Positions 22,973-31,970 of a DNA stretch of 46,607 nucleotides are shown one piece after another (the first letter of the stretch is position 1; each line of letters starts with the position of its first letter). Origin of the DNA: JANLUX01 sp031366005 (GTDB lineage: Bacteria; Bacteroidota; Bacteroidia; AKYH767-A; OLB10); the NCBI GenBank assembly GCA_031366005.1, contig JANLZB010000064.1:1-46607 (forward strand), written 5' to 3'. The notes under the pieces were generated by a model. That model was not told the origin of the DNA. It worked only from the letters and a program-made list of their open reading frames with translations, and ran no database searches. The position numbers were made by a program, and so were the translations under genes.

Positions 22973-23362
22973 TTATCCGCTCAAATCGCTTTCTTCAATT
23001 GTTTTGTAAATAAATTCCATTAGCATGGCATCGTCCTCAGTATTCTGAATATAGAGTACATGATCCATGTGAAATACTGCAGCAAATATTTTTTCTGATG
23101 CTTGATTAGTCCAGATAATTACCGGAGTATTATTTGCCTGTCGCAGTTCTTTAATAAGGTTAATAGCATCATATTTATTCCACAGGTTATTGTCAGTTAT
23201 TATAAAATCGGGCGTGTGTGCAGCCACCATCCAAATTAAATACTTCGCATCAGTGTTGATGATTTCCGTTTTGATATGTTGAGCAGTCAGTATGCGTAAT
23301 AACCTGGCATTGCTTAAAACATCTGTATTGCAAGCAAGTAATTTTATTTCATTTTTTTTCAT
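22973..23362 (-). CDS. Degenerate receiver-like protein
   Basis: 129 residues. The spacing of hydrophobic strands (IKLLACNTD, HTPDFIITDNNL, NTPVIIWTNQ) follows the receiver fold, and D57 sits where the phospho-acceptor would be. The N-terminal acidic pair is replaced (ACNTD), and the conserved lysine near residue 105 is absent: the strand reads HVLYIQNTEDD. It is therefore probably a pseudo-receiver that cannot be phosphorylated in the usual way. It has no output domain. It lies 92 bases downstream of the LytTR regulator gene on the same strand and may modulate that system by protein contact. This link is inference. Confidence 0.6.
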   Translation of the reverse strand: MKKNEIKLLACNTDVLSNARLLRILTAQHIKTEIINTDAKYLIWMVAAHTPDFIITDNNLWNKYDAINLIKELRQANNTPVIIWTNQASEKIFAAVFHMDHVLYIQNTEDDAMLMEFIYKTIEESDLSG

Positions 23363-23454
23363 TGCTTTTTTTGGATTCAGCTTTGTAAATATTGAAAAAG
23401 CTGATGTAGAGTAAAATTTTTTGAGGTAAAATGAAAACTATTGAGGAGTAATAG

Positions 23455-24147
23455 TTACACGTTAAATTGATTAAAGAATTCAACCTGGTAGCTGGTGCCT
23501 ATGGGGATTTCAATACCACCTACAATTATATTTTTATTACGTATGCTTTGCACTTTGCTCATCGGAATAATAAATGATCGGTGAACCCTTTTAAATTCTT
23601 TGGCAGGTAATTTCTGCAAGATCATTTTCATAGTCATACGTGCAACCACCGGATTGCGGTTAGGCAGATGTATTTTAAGATAATCATCTAACCCTTCGAT
23701 GTATGAAATATCTGACACCGGAATTTTTAAAAGTCTGTAGTCAGCACGTATAAATAAATGCTGCTGCTCCAGGTCTTCTTTCTGATGAGTGAGTGTATAA
23801 AGGTCTTTTGCTTTTGTTACTGCTTGCTGAAACCGTTCAAACGTAAAAGGTTTTAGTAAGTAATCAACTGCATTTAAATTAAATCCTTCCACCGCATACT
23901 GACTATAGGCAGTTGTGAAAATCACCATCACTTCTCTTTCTATTTCTTTGGGAAACTGGATTCCTGAAATGGAAGGCATTTGAATATCAAGAAAAAGCAG
24001 ATCAACAGGAAATTTTTTTATGTGCCTGATTGCTTCAGTGGGTTTGGTAAAAGTTTTTTGCAAAATGATAAAATCAACCCGGCTGCAAAATCCCTCTATC
24101 ACTTTTAGTGCAGGGGGTTCATCGTCAATGGCAATAGCGTTAATCAT
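23455..24147 (-). CDS. LytTR-family response regulator
   Basis: 230 residues. The receiver domain (1-120) has D8-D9, phospho-acceptor D54 (LLFLDIQMPSISG), T78/T79 and K99 (AVDYLLKPF). A LytTR DNA-binding domain follows (HLFIRADYRLLKIPVSDISY, YLKIHLPNRNPVVARMTMKM, FKRVHRSFIIPMSKVQSI). It is encoded with its kinase: its ATG overlaps the kinase stop by 4 bases. LytTR proteins usually bind imperfect direct repeats; its targets here are unknown. Confidence 0.95.
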   Translation of the reverse strand: MINAIAIDDEPPALKVIEGFCSRVDFIILQKTFTKPTEAIRHIKKFPVDLLFLDIQMPSISGIQFPKEIEREVMVIFTTAYSQYAVEGFNLNAVDYLLKPFTFERFQQAVTKAKDLYTLTHQKEDLEQQHLFIRADYRLLKIPVSDISYIEGLDDYLKIHLPNRNPVVARMTMKMILQKLPAKEFKRVHRSFIIPMSKVQSIRNKNIIVGGIEIPIGTSYQVEFFNQFNV

Positions 24148-25196
24148 AATATGTTAATTGTTAGTTCAACTGAAAAATAATTTGGTTTGTCGTCAATAAT
24201 CAATTCATGTTTACCCGGATATAATAGCTGAAGACGTGAAATTGCATTATCCATTCCCATTTCCCTGACTGTGTTTTCCACATTCGCATGATGCACTTTA
24301 TTGTTGTGTACTTTCAAATGTATTTCCTGCAAGGTAATGTTAATACCGATGGCAATGCATGAATTCTCTTCAGGGTTTACCCCATGCTTAAAAGCATTTT
24401 CAATAAACGGAATAAATATTAATGGTGCTATTTGTTTTCCTTCCGGATTGCCATTGAGTGAGCAGTGAACGCTTACTGTATTCTCTAAACGCAGTCTTTG
24501 GAGCTCGATATAGTCACTTACATAATTTATTTCCTTATCCAGCGAAACAAAATGCTGATCCGATTCGCTGATCACATAACGCATCATTCCTGATAGTTTC
24601 ACTATTGCTGTAGGTGTTTCATCTGATTTATTAATTGCTAAAGCATAAATGCTGTTGAGGGTATTAAATAAAAAATGTGGATTGATCTGTGCTTTCAGGT
24701 AAGACAATTCTGCATTCAATTTTTCTTTTTCTGTTTGTTTCAGTCGCATACTTATTTTTAAAAGAAATGAAAAAGTAAGCATGAGCAGAAAACCTATAAA
24801 ACGTGCTTTAAGATCCGGAATAAAAAAACGCATGTGATGATAATCGAAATGCGCTTTTGGAAACGGATGTGTCACTGACTGATCATTGGGAAAGAAGACA
24901 GGATTTTCACTACCAGCAGGAAGATTCGGGAGAATTATTATTAAAGCAAAGCAGGCGATTACTGAAAGAGTAAACATAAAATATTTTTTTCTGAAAAAAA
25001 ATTCAGGCAATAAAATAAGGTAATTGAGATAAAAAAATAAAAACAAAAGAAAGTAACCGATAAAGTCTCTCTGAAATCCTTTAATATGAATGAATCCGTC
25101 AGGATTAGTAAGATCAGGTGAAAAAAGAATAGGTAATGAAAGAAAGACAATACTTCCTGTTACGTTCAGAAGGATTTGCCTTGTATTTGATTTCAT
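24144..25196 (-). CDS. LytS-like sensor histidine kinase
   Basis: 350 residues. Four membrane segments lie in the first 150 residues: near 12-26, 44-65 (FIGYFLLFLFFYLNYLILLP), 74-90 (FTLSVIACFALIIILP) and about 133-147 (FIGFLLMLTFSFLL). A helical linker leads to the His_kinase domain with the phosphorylated H174 in LKAQINPHFLFNTLNSIYAL. It ends in an HATPase domain with FIPFIENAFKHG as N-box and GMDNAISRLQLLYP. There is no separate extracellular sensor domain, so the signal is probably read in or at the membrane. It forms a two-component pair with the LytTR gene. Confidence 0.93.
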   Translation of the reverse strand: MKSNTRQILLNVTGSIVFLSLPILFSPDLTNPDGFIHIKGFQRDFIGYFLLFLFFYLNYLILLPEFFFRKKYFMFTLSVIACFALIIILPNLPAGSENPVFFPNDQSVTHPFPKAHFDYHHMRFFIPDLKARFIGFLLMLTFSFLLKISMRLKQTEKEKLNAELSYLKAQINPHFLFNTLNSIYALAINKSDETPTAIVKLSGMMRYVISESDQHFVSLDKEINYVSDYIELQRLRLENTVSVHCSLNGNPEGKQIAPLIFIPFIENAFKHGVNPEENSCIAIGINITLQEIHLKVHNNKVHHANVENTVREMGMDNAISRLQLLYPGKHELIIDDKPNYFSVELTINIL

Positions 25197-25234
25197 TCTT
25201 GAATTATGAGCGCATTAAAAATATTTGATCCGAT

Positions 25235-25260
25235 AATACCTAATGAATTAATGAGGTATT
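25235..25260. promoter_or_regulatory. 26-bp palindrome upstream of the LytS/LytTR genes
   Basis: The sequence from AATACCTAATGA to ATGAGGTATT pairs at 11 of 13 positions per arm with no loop. It sits 39 bases upstream of the kinase start, in the gap shared with the divergent dioxygenase gene. It is a candidate operator for either direction. Confidence 0.35.
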
Positions 25261-25456
25261 GACCTACATTATGGCGGAAAAGGATTGGTTAATTATAAAA
25301 AACTTTCGTTGGAACATTCAATTAATAAAGATTTAGTGATAATCGTTAATTACTTTCATCTCCTCCGGCATTAGTTTCCAATTCGCCTATTTTTTTAAAT
25401 CTGTATCACCAATTAGAATAATTTCGAGTCATGTTAATGATATTAATTCTAATCTT

Positions 25457-26392
25457 ATGAAAAACAGACGAGATTTTCTTAAACTATCCGGTGTTGCGGG
25501 TGTAGTTGCACTGATGCCATGGAATAAAATTATTGCTTCAGGTGAAGCAAATACTTGTATATTGACACCTAATGAAGTGGAAGGACCGTATCCTTATCCG
25601 GGAGGAGAATTAACCAATCCTTTGCAAATAATTGATATTAGAAATGGCGAGCCAGGCATTCAGCTTGATCTTATTTTTACTGTTGTTGACGCGGCATCAT
25701 GTATTCCACTTCCTAATGTGAGAGTGGATATATGGCATTGCAATAAGGATGGTGATTATTCAGGTTATGGAAATTTTGTTGGGCAAACTTTTTTAAGAGG
25801 GTATCAATTTTCTGACGCAAATGGACAAGTTCAATTCACCACGATCTATCCCGGCTGGTATCCCGGCAGAGCTACACATATTCATATGGAAGTGTTTTAT
25901 AATGGTGTGATGAAAAAAACTGCCCAATTAGCTTTTGATGAAACAATATCGAATGTTGTACATGTTACAGCACCCTACACAACCGGTATAAATCCAACTA
26001 CCAATATGGGAGATGGAATATTTAATAATTCTGCTGCAGACCTTGCAAACGAAACTGCAGTTGTCACCGGAAATACAACTTCAGGATATACCGGTACTTA
26101 TACTATTGGAATAAACGGGGTATCGGTAATTGTTAGTCCTGAGAAGTCGTTGCAAAAAATCAGTATTTATCCTAATCCTGTCTCAGATAAATTAATTGTT
26201 TCACACCCGGTAGCTAATGCAAATACAAGTGTTAAAGTATTATCGCCAAACGGCAAAGCCATTTCTTCAGGTTTGTTGAAAAGCGGTGCAACAATAACAA
26301 ACATTGATGTGAGCTGGCTTGCAAATGGCATGTATATTTTGGTGATAGAAAATAACGGACAGAAACTTGAATTGAAATTTGTGAAGAAATAA
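25457..26392 (+). CDS. Secreted intradiol ring-cleavage dioxygenase-like protein with T9SS tail
   Basis: 311 residues. A Tat-type start (NRRDFLKLSGVAGVVALMP) is followed by the intradiol dioxygenase fold: ILTPNEVEGPYP, then VRVDIWHCNKDGDYSGYG and IYPGWYPGRATHIHMEV. These give the non-haem Fe(III) ligands Y101, Y135, H141 and H143, with R138. The family opens catechol-type rings between the hydroxyls. A T9SS type A sorting domain follows (about 228-311, ISIYPNPVSDKLIVSHPV...), so the enzyme is placed on the cell surface. Tat export would let the iron site fold before leaving the cytoplasm. A true substrate (lignin- or humus-derived phenols) is not shown by the sequence. Confidence 0.9.
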   Translation: MKNRRDFLKLSGVAGVVALMPWNKIIASGEANTCILTPNEVEGPYPYPGGELTNPLQIIDIRNGEPGIQLDLIFTVVDAASCIPLPNVRVDIWHCNKDGDYSGYGNFVGQTFLRGYQFSDANGQVQFTTIYPGWYPGRATHIHMEVFYNGVMKKTAQLAFDETISNVVHVTAPYTTGINPTTNMGDGIFNNSAADLANETAVVTGNTTSGYTGTYTIGINGVSVIVSPEKSLQKISIYPNPVSDKLIVSHPVANANTSVKVLSPNGKAISSGLLKSGATITNIDVSWLANGMYILVIENNGQKLELKFVKK

Positions 26393-26421
26393 GCTTGAAG
26401 AAGTTCGGCTTATTTTGTCGT

Positions 26422-26467
26422 ATCGGTAACAATATTTTGTAATATTATTGTTACCGATTTTCTTTTA
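26422..26467 (+). terminator. Rho-independent terminator
   Basis: A strong stem: ATCGGTAACAATA pairs with its complement ending TTGTTACCGAT (26422-26458), followed by TTTTCTTTT. It lies 30 bases after the dioxygenase stop and just before the next gene at 26477. Confidence 0.8.
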
Positions 26468-26476
26468 TCTTGGCAA

Positions 26477-26998
26477 ATGCAAAATGCTTTAGTAGTAATT
26501 TCCTTTAGACAAATACTTGATGCTTCTATGCAAGACTGGTTTGCGAAAGGAATTATCAATTCTTCTTATGAGGAGTTTTTATTGAAATCACAAGCCTATA
26601 ATCAAGAGAAGAAATTTACTACTTTCAGAGAAATGGTTATTGCTGATGGCAGAGCAAATTCGTTACATTATAAATGCGGTTTTCCTGTGATGCCTTATGT
26701 AGATTTATTGAAAAATGAAATTCCGGGTTTAAAAGATAATACTGATCAACCGATAAAATTTAAATTGCATCAGCTACATATTATTGACTCTGACATCACG
26801 AATAAAGTATTACATAAAGTTTCCGTCACCTATTATTCTGATACCATATCATTATTAAGCAGTTTCGGTGAATTCTTATTGCTTGCTTATGGCAATAAAT
26901 TTACCGGGGAAAATGAATCTGCAAAACTGGAGGATACTTTTTTATTAAAGATTGTACCGCAATTATCTTTTTCAAGTTTTCAGTTAGTGTCGGAGTGA
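26477..26998 (+). CDS. Unrecognised protein, 173 aa
   Basis: I do not recognise a family. The protein has no signal peptide or membrane segment. It starts MQNALVVISFRQILDASMQD, then has a polar middle (YNQEKKFTTFREMVIADGRA), a short YKCGFPVMPYVDLLKNEIPG and a C-terminal half with alternating strands (FKLHQLHIIDSDITNKV, KVSVTYYSDTISLLSSFGEF). The codon use fits its neighbours. It directly follows a terminator and is followed by 54 bases before the EEP gene, so it has its own transcript start or shares one with the downstream genes. Its role cannot be given. Confidence 0.6.
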   Translation: MQNALVVISFRQILDASMQDWFAKGIINSSYEEFLLKSQAYNQEKKFTTFREMVIADGRANSLHYKCGFPVMPYVDLLKNEIPGLKDNTDQPIKFKLHQLHIIDSDITNKVLHKVSVTYYSDTISLLSSFGEFLLLAYGNKFTGENESAKLEDTFLLKIVPQLSFSSFQLVSE

Positions 26999-27052
26999 TT
27001 TCTTAATAATAACTCCACCTGTATTTCGTAGGTTTGTCCTCACAAAAAAATT

Positions 27053-28111
27053 ATGTCAACAAAAAAATTAGTCATTTCGTGCATTGCTGTCGCTTTGTTT
27101 TATGTAAGTGCATTTGCTCAATCAAAAGATCAGTATAAAGTTGCCTGTATCGGATTCTATAATCTTGAAAATTTTTACGATACCATAAATCAACCCGAAG
27201 TGCAGGATGAAGAATTTACTGCTGAGGGTGCCAAACATTACACAGCAGCCATTTATCTTGACAAAGTGCATCACCTTGCTGAAGTGCTTTCGCAAATAAG
27301 CACTGATATTACCCCGGATGGATTAAGCATGTTTGGTTGCGCAGAAATTGAGAACGAAAGTGTGTTACAGGATCTAATTCACCAGCCTGAATTTAAAAAC
27401 CGCAATTATGCAATTGTACATTATGATTCTCCTGATTTGCGTGGTATTGATGTGGGATTTATATATAATCCAAAATATTTTAAAGTAAAACACAGTGAGC
27501 CGTTGTTTGTTCATTTGCCTGAAGAAGACGGGCGACCTCATTACACGCGTGATATTCTCTATGTGTATGGAGAATATGATGGTGAACCATTGCACGTTTT
27601 TGTTAATCACTGGCCTTCACGCAGAGGCGGTGAAGAAGCAAGTGCACCATTTCGTGCTTTGACAGCAAGTGTTTGTAAAGCAAAAATTGATTCCATAACC
27701 AGGAAGAATCCGGATGCAAAAATTGTGGTGATGGGTGATTTGAATGATGATCCCATCAGCCCGAGTGTAACACAGGTTTTAAAAGCCACCGGTGATATTG
27801 ACAAAGTAAAGCCGGGAGGATTATACAATCCATGGACGGTAATGTTTAACAGCGGAATTGGTACACTCGCATATAATGATGCATGGAACTTATTCGACCA
27901 GATTATGATTTCATCAGCATGGTTGAATAAAAAACAAAATGGTTTCTTTTTTAAAGATGCCAGAATATTCAGAAAAGATTTTATGATCAATGCCAACGGA
28001 CATTTCAGAGGTTATCCAAAGCGCACATTTGATGGTAACAATTACATAGCCGGTTACAGTGATCACTTGCCCACTTATCTTGTTTTATTAAAGAAAGTAA
28101 GTGCAAAATGA
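27053..28111 (+). CDS. Secreted endonuclease/exonuclease/phosphatase (EEP) family protein
   Basis: 352 residues. A signal peptide (KLVISCIAVALFYVSAFAQ) is followed by the EEP fold: CIGFYNLENFYDT (metal-binding N), MFGCAEIENESVL (catalytic E), VFVNHWPSRRGGE (the conserved H/R region), IVVMGDLNDDP (D, N) and the terminal GYSDHLPTYLVL (D-H pair). This set of residues supports a metal-dependent phosphodiesterase: an extracellular or periplasmic nuclease or a lipid/sugar phosphatase. Its stop overlaps the ATG of the next gene (phosphohistidine phosphatase) by 4 bases. Confidence 0.9.
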   Translation: MSTKKLVISCIAVALFYVSAFAQSKDQYKVACIGFYNLENFYDTINQPEVQDEEFTAEGAKHYTAAIYLDKVHHLAEVLSQISTDITPDGLSMFGCAEIENESVLQDLIHQPEFKNRNYAIVHYDSPDLRGIDVGFIYNPKYFKVKHSEPLFVHLPEEDGRPHYTRDILYVYGEYDGEPLHVFVNHWPSRRGGEEASAPFRALTASVCKAKIDSITRKNPDAKIVVMGDLNDDPISPSVTQVLKATGDIDKVKPGGLYNPWTVMFNSGIGTLAYNDAWNLFDQIMISSAWLNKKQNGFFFKDARIFRKDFMINANGHFRGYPKRTFDGNNYIAGYSDHLPTYLVLLKKVSAK

Positions 28112-28596
28112 AAACTATTTATCTCGTGCGGCATGCAAAGTCCGGGAATGAGGACTATATTAAAAATGATCTTGAAAGACATTTGTCAGAACGTGGTTAT
28201 AAAGAGGCCGAGCAACAAGCTGAACAGTTTAGGTTGGAATTTAAAAAAGCGGGTTGCATAATAAGCAGTCCTGCAATAAGAGCTTATACCACTGCATTAA
28301 TTTTTGCGAAGCACTTAATATATAACCCTAAAGATATCCAGATCAATTCATCCATTTATGATGCAGGTCTGTCGCAATTATTTTACGTGATCAATGAATT
28401 GGATGATCAGTATGAAAGTGCAATGCTGGTTGGTCACAACCCGGGATTAACTTATCTGATCAATGAAATTTGTGGAAATGTGATTAACGATTTGCCTACA
28501 ACAGGTGTGGCTGCGATAGAATTAAATGTGGATAAATGGAATGAAGTGACTACAGGGATTGGAGTGCTCATGAAAGAAATAAATACTAAGGTATAA
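28108..28596 (+). CDS. SixA-like histidine phosphatase
   Basis: 162 residues. It begins KTIYLVRHAKSG with the nucleophile H9 of the RHG-type motif; the conserved R8, the second basic site (SSPAIRAYTTALIFAK) and the second histidine H110 in LVGHNPGL complete the histidine phosphatase active site. The short length and RHAKS start fit the SixA subgroup, which dephosphorylates phosphohistidine in signalling proteins. It is translationally coupled to the EEP gene (4-base overlap). Its target protein is unknown. Confidence 0.92.
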   Translation: MKTIYLVRHAKSGNEDYIKNDLERHLSERGYKEAEQQAEQFRLEFKKAGCIISSPAIRAYTTALIFAKHLIYNPKDIQINSSIYDAGLSQLFYVINELDDQYESAMLVGHNPGLTYLINEICGNVINDLPTTGVAAIELNVDKWNEVTTGIGVLMKEINTKV

Positions 28597-28655
28597 CCTA
28601 TAAGAATCTGAAAATTACACGGAAATATTTCTGTTGAAATAATAAATAAATCCGC

Positions 28656-29042
28656 ATGAAAGAAATGATAGAGAAAGATAAAGAGCTGCCCGCAATACCT
28701 TTTGCAACCAACTGGAATATTAATTCAAATATGACAGAGGAGGATCTGGAAAAATTACTTGCAGACCTTTACAATAAATATAAAGCATGGGATATTGAAC
28801 TCACAAAACAATTTCCTGAATTGATTTATGAAACAAGAAAAGATTATTTGCAAAACAGCTCAACCGGTGAAAAGCTGCAGCGTGAGATAAATGAAATACA
28901 GCTAACACTATGGCACAGGATCATTGGAATGAGATCAAAAAAATATTCATCCAAAGACAATGCTAACACCATCATGTATTTATTATTGTTAAAAACCAAT
29001 CCTGTTAAAAATCCAAAGGAAAAAGAATATTTAAGATTTTAA
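28656..29042 (+). CDS. Unrecognised helical protein, 128 aa
   Basis: I do not recognise a family. The protein is charged and mainly helical: TEEDLEKLLADLYNKYKAWD, then ELTKQFPELIYETRKDYL and KLQREINEIQLTLWHRIIGM. It ends with a basic segment (KTNPVKNPKEKEYLRF). There is no signal peptide or membrane segment. It lies between the SixA-like and GNAT genes on the same strand, 59 bases after the former, so it may belong to the same transcript. Confidence 0.55.
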   Translation: MKEMIEKDKELPAIPFATNWNINSNMTEEDLEKLLADLYNKYKAWDIELTKQFPELIYETRKDYLQNSSTGEKLQREINEIQLTLWHRIIGMRSKKYSSKDNANTIMYLLLLKTNPVKNPKEKEYLRF

Positions 29043-29088
29043 AAGTTTATTTTTTTATCTCTGAATTTTATTTTTCTACTTGCATTAA

Positions 29089-29541
29089 ATGTTTAAATTA
29101 AAAAGAACGGATTCTGATGATCAGGATTTCAGAGACCTGGTGCTTCTTCTCGATGCTGATTTAAAAATAAGAGATGGAGAAGAACATTCGTTTTATGCAC
29201 AGTTTAATAAAGTTGATACAATAAGAAATGTTGTTATTTATTATGGTAATGATATAGCTATTGGATGTGGAGCTTTTAAAGGGTTTGACAATAAAACTGT
29301 AGAGATTAAAAGAATGTTTGTTCATCCGGATTATAGGGCAAAAGGAATAGGTGGAATCATTTTGAAAGAGCTGGAAGTTTGGGCTGTTGAAAATAATTAT
29401 AGCCAAAGCATTTTAGAAACTGGTAAAAAACAACCGGAAGCAATAAGACTTTATGAAAAATCAGGCTACAGAATCATTCCAAATTATGGTCAATATGAAA
29501 ATGTAGAAAACAGTGTTTGTATGAAAAAAGATTTCATCTGA
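29089..29541 (+). CDS. GNAT-family N-acetyltransferase
   Basis: 150 residues. The acetyl-CoA-binding motif A is clear: EIKRMFVHPDYRAKGIGG followed by IILKELEVWA (R-x-x-G-x-G/A type pyrophosphate loop at YRAKGIGG). Motif B follows with SILETGKKQPEAIRLYEKSG and YRIIPNYGQYENVENSVCM, a pattern common in small GNATs acting on amino compounds. The substrate is not evident. It is separated from both neighbours by more than 40 bases and ends before a 181-base gap that precedes fabG. Confidence 0.92.
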   Translation: MFKLKRTDSDDQDFRDLVLLLDADLKIRDGEEHSFYAQFNKVDTIRNVVIYYGNDIAIGCGAFKGFDNKTVEIKRMFVHPDYRAKGIGGIILKELEVWAVENNYSQSILETGKKQPEAIRLYEKSGYRIIPNYGQYENVENSVCMKKDFI

Positions 29542-29722
29542 TGGATTTTGTTTTGATCATTTCAAAAATCAAATTCTGTTAAAAAAGAAATTCTTCATTT
29601 GAATGATTTTAAAATTTAAGAGCAATGAATATATACCTGAATAATTGACTGATCAGGTGTATTTAAACTTTGAACCATAATTACGATCTTCGCCCACCAA
29701 ATAATATTTCATTCACATAACA

Positions 29723-30472
29723 ATGAGTCGTTTGCTCGAAGGTAAAACAGCTTTAATAACCGGTGCATCACGAGGCATTGGCAGAGGCATTGCGTTAAGA
29801 ATGGCAGAAGAAGGAGCAAACGTTGCCTTCACTTTTCTCTCTTCTCCCGACAAGGCAAAAGCTTTGGAAGAAGAGTTGAAAAAATTTAACATTAAAGCTA
29901 ATGGTTATCAATCAGATGCTGCCGATTTCAAAGCTGCTGAACAGTTGATTAATGATGTGCTTGCTGAATTTCAAACGCTCGATATTGTGGTAAACAATGC
30001 AGGCATCACACGTGATAATTTATTGATGCGGATGAGTGAGGAACATTTTGATGAAGTGTTGCGAACAAATCTTAAATCTGTATTCAATATTACCAAAGCT
30101 GCACAGCGTCCTATGTTGAAACAACGAAAAGGTTCTATCATTAATATCTCATCAGTAGTGGGAGTTAAAGGCAATGCAGGCCAGGCAAATTATGCAGCAA
30201 GCAAAGCAGGAATTATTGGTTTTACAAAATCAATTGCGTTGGAGTTAGGTTCGCGAAACATCCGTTGCAATGCAATAGCTCCTGGTTTTATCGAAACAGA
30301 AATGACAGGAGCACTAAACGAAGAAACGGTGAAGCAATGGCGTGAATCCATTCCTCTTAAACGTGGTGGAACGCCTGAAGATGTGGCGAACTGTGTGGTG
30401 TTTCTTGCCAGCGAATTATCATCTTACATCACAGGCCAAACTATCAATGTGGATGGAGGAATGCTGACTTAG
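29723..30472 (+). CDS. fabG: 3-oxoacyl-[acyl-carrier-protein] reductase
   Basis: This 249-residue classical short-chain dehydrogenase has the cofactor motif TGASRGIG (13-20), NNAGITRDNLLMRMSEEHFD (the block typical of FabG), catalytic S144 (NISSVVGVKGNAGQ), Y157 and K161 (NYAASKAG), and the ending YITGQTINVDGGM. It reduces 3-oxoacyl-ACP with NADPH in fatty-acid elongation. It stands alone, without acpP or fabF next to it, as is often the case in this phylum. An AT-rich low-complexity run (30473-30507) follows its stop. Confidence 0.94.
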   Translation: MSRLLEGKTALITGASRGIGRGIALRMAEEGANVAFTFLSSPDKAKALEEELKKFNIKANGYQSDAADFKAAEQLINDVLAEFQTLDIVVNNAGITRDNLLMRMSEEHFDEVLRTNLKSVFNITKAAQRPMLKQRKGSIINISSVVGVKGNAGQANYAASKAGIIGFTKSIALELGSRNIRCNAIAPGFIETEMTGALNEETVKQWRESIPLKRGGTPEDVANCVVFLASELSSYITGQTINVDGGMLT

Positions 30473-30587
30473 AAATTTTAAATTATAGATTATAAATTTT
30501 AAATTAAATTCAGCGGTTCATTCAAGTACTTACTGAATAATTAAACGAATAAAAAATTTTAGAATAAATCAAACTTTAAACTCAAGA

Positions 30588-31943
30588 ATGAAACAATCAA
30601 TTATTTTAATAGCAATGTTATTATTGATAACCGTAACTAAGGCAGGTCAGCCTGATAGTCAGTCTAACATTCTTCCTTATCCTATCATGCAAAAGAAAAT
30701 GGCTAACGGACTTAATGTTGTCACAGTTCCGTATGATAGTCCAGGTCTTGCTGCGTTTTATATTGTTATGCGTGTGGGTTCGCGTGATGAAGTGGAAGAA
30801 GGTAAGTCAGGATTCGCGCATTTTTTTGAACACATGATGTTTAGAGGAACTGATAAATATCCTTCTGATAAATACAGCGAAGTGCTGAAAGCAATTGGTG
30901 CTTCTGCAAATGCAAACACTTCACTTGATCGTACTGTTTATCACATGACCGGTAATGCTGAAATGCTGGATAAAATGTTTGAAATAGAAGCTGATCGTTT
31001 TATGAATCTGCATTATTCTGAACAGGCATTTAAAACAGAAGCAGGTGCTGTTAAAGGAGAGTACACTAAAAACTCTGTTAATCCCATGCGTCAGCTGGAA
31101 GAAAAAACAAGTGATGCAGCATTTTCAAAACACACTTACAAGCATACTACGATGGGGTTTTTTAAAGACATAGTAGATATGCCGAATCAATATCAATACT
31201 CACAGGATTTTTACAAACGTTTTTATCGTCCAGAACTTGCAACCATTATTGTGGTAGGTGATGTTACTCCCGAAAAGGTTAACAATTTAGCTGATAAATA
31301 TTTTGGAATCTGGAAAAAAGGATATTCTCCAAAACAAATTAATGAAGAGCCTGAACAGAATGAAACCAGGTATGCACATGTGCAAATGCCCGGCTATCCT
31401 GCCACTTTAGCTTTGAACTATAAAGGACCTGCATACAGTGATGATAACAACGATTTTCAGGCAATTGATATTTTAACCAATCTGTTGTTTTCTGAAAAAT
31501 CAACGCTCTACAAAAAATTAGTTACTGATGAACAGAAACTCAGAAGCCTTGATCCTTCTTTATATTTTACACGTGATCCATACCTGGTGGGCGTTACCGC
31601 AACATTTGTTAATGAGAAGGATTTAATTCCTGTTTATTATGAAATAACAGCTGCAATAGAAAAGATGAAAACTTCTCCTGTAAATGAAAGAGATCTTGGA
31701 GATGCAAAGAGCCGTTTGAAATACAGTTTTGCCATGAGCATTGATAATCCTTCGTCAATTGCTGAAGCGCTTTCTTATTATACATGGGTGTCAGGCAATC
31801 CTCAATCTGTTAATACTTCTTATCGCCATTATGATGCTGTAACTCCTGAAGATATCATGCGTGTTGCAAAAAAATATTTTGTTGAAAATCATCTTACCAT
31901 TGGTACTATTACTCCTGGAGAGAATTCACCATTCAGAAAATAA
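30588..31943 (+). CDS. M16-family zinc metallopeptidase, catalytic partner
   Basis: 451 residues. A signal peptide (SIILIAMLLLITVTKA) sends it to the periplasm. The inverted zinc motif HFFEH (H78, E81, H82) is intact, with the downstream glutamate in GAVKGEYTKN. The second, inactive M16 half follows, with the FYRPELATIIVVGDVTPEKV region. With about 450 residues it is of the short M16B type, which works as a pair with a homologous subunit. The following gene encodes such a subunit without the zinc motif, so the two should form one peptidase clamp. Confidence 0.93.
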   Translation: MKQSIILIAMLLLITVTKAGQPDSQSNILPYPIMQKKMANGLNVVTVPYDSPGLAAFYIVMRVGSRDEVEEGKSGFAHFFEHMMFRGTDKYPSDKYSEVLKAIGASANANTSLDRTVYHMTGNAEMLDKMFEIEADRFMNLHYSEQAFKTEAGAVKGEYTKNSVNPMRQLEEKTSDAAFSKHTYKHTTMGFFKDIVDMPNQYQYSQDFYKRFYRPELATIIVVGDVTPEKVNNLADKYFGIWKKGYSPKQINEEPEQNETRYAHVQMPGYPATLALNYKGPAYSDDNNDFQAIDILTNLLFSEKSTLYKKLVTDEQKLRSLDPSLYFTRDPYLVGVTATFVNEKDLIPVYYEITAAIEKMKTSPVNERDLGDAKSRLKYSFAMSIDNPSSIAEALSYYTWVSGNPQSVNTSYRHYDAVTPEDIMRVAKKYFVENHLTIGTITPGENSPFRK

Positions 31944-31970
31944 AAATCAATTTGATGATTTGGTGATTTG

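Noticed and set aside
23378..23403. CAGCTTT/AAAGCTG stem behind the LytTR gene as a terminator
   Set aside because: On the minus strand it is followed by A-rich, not T-rich sequence.
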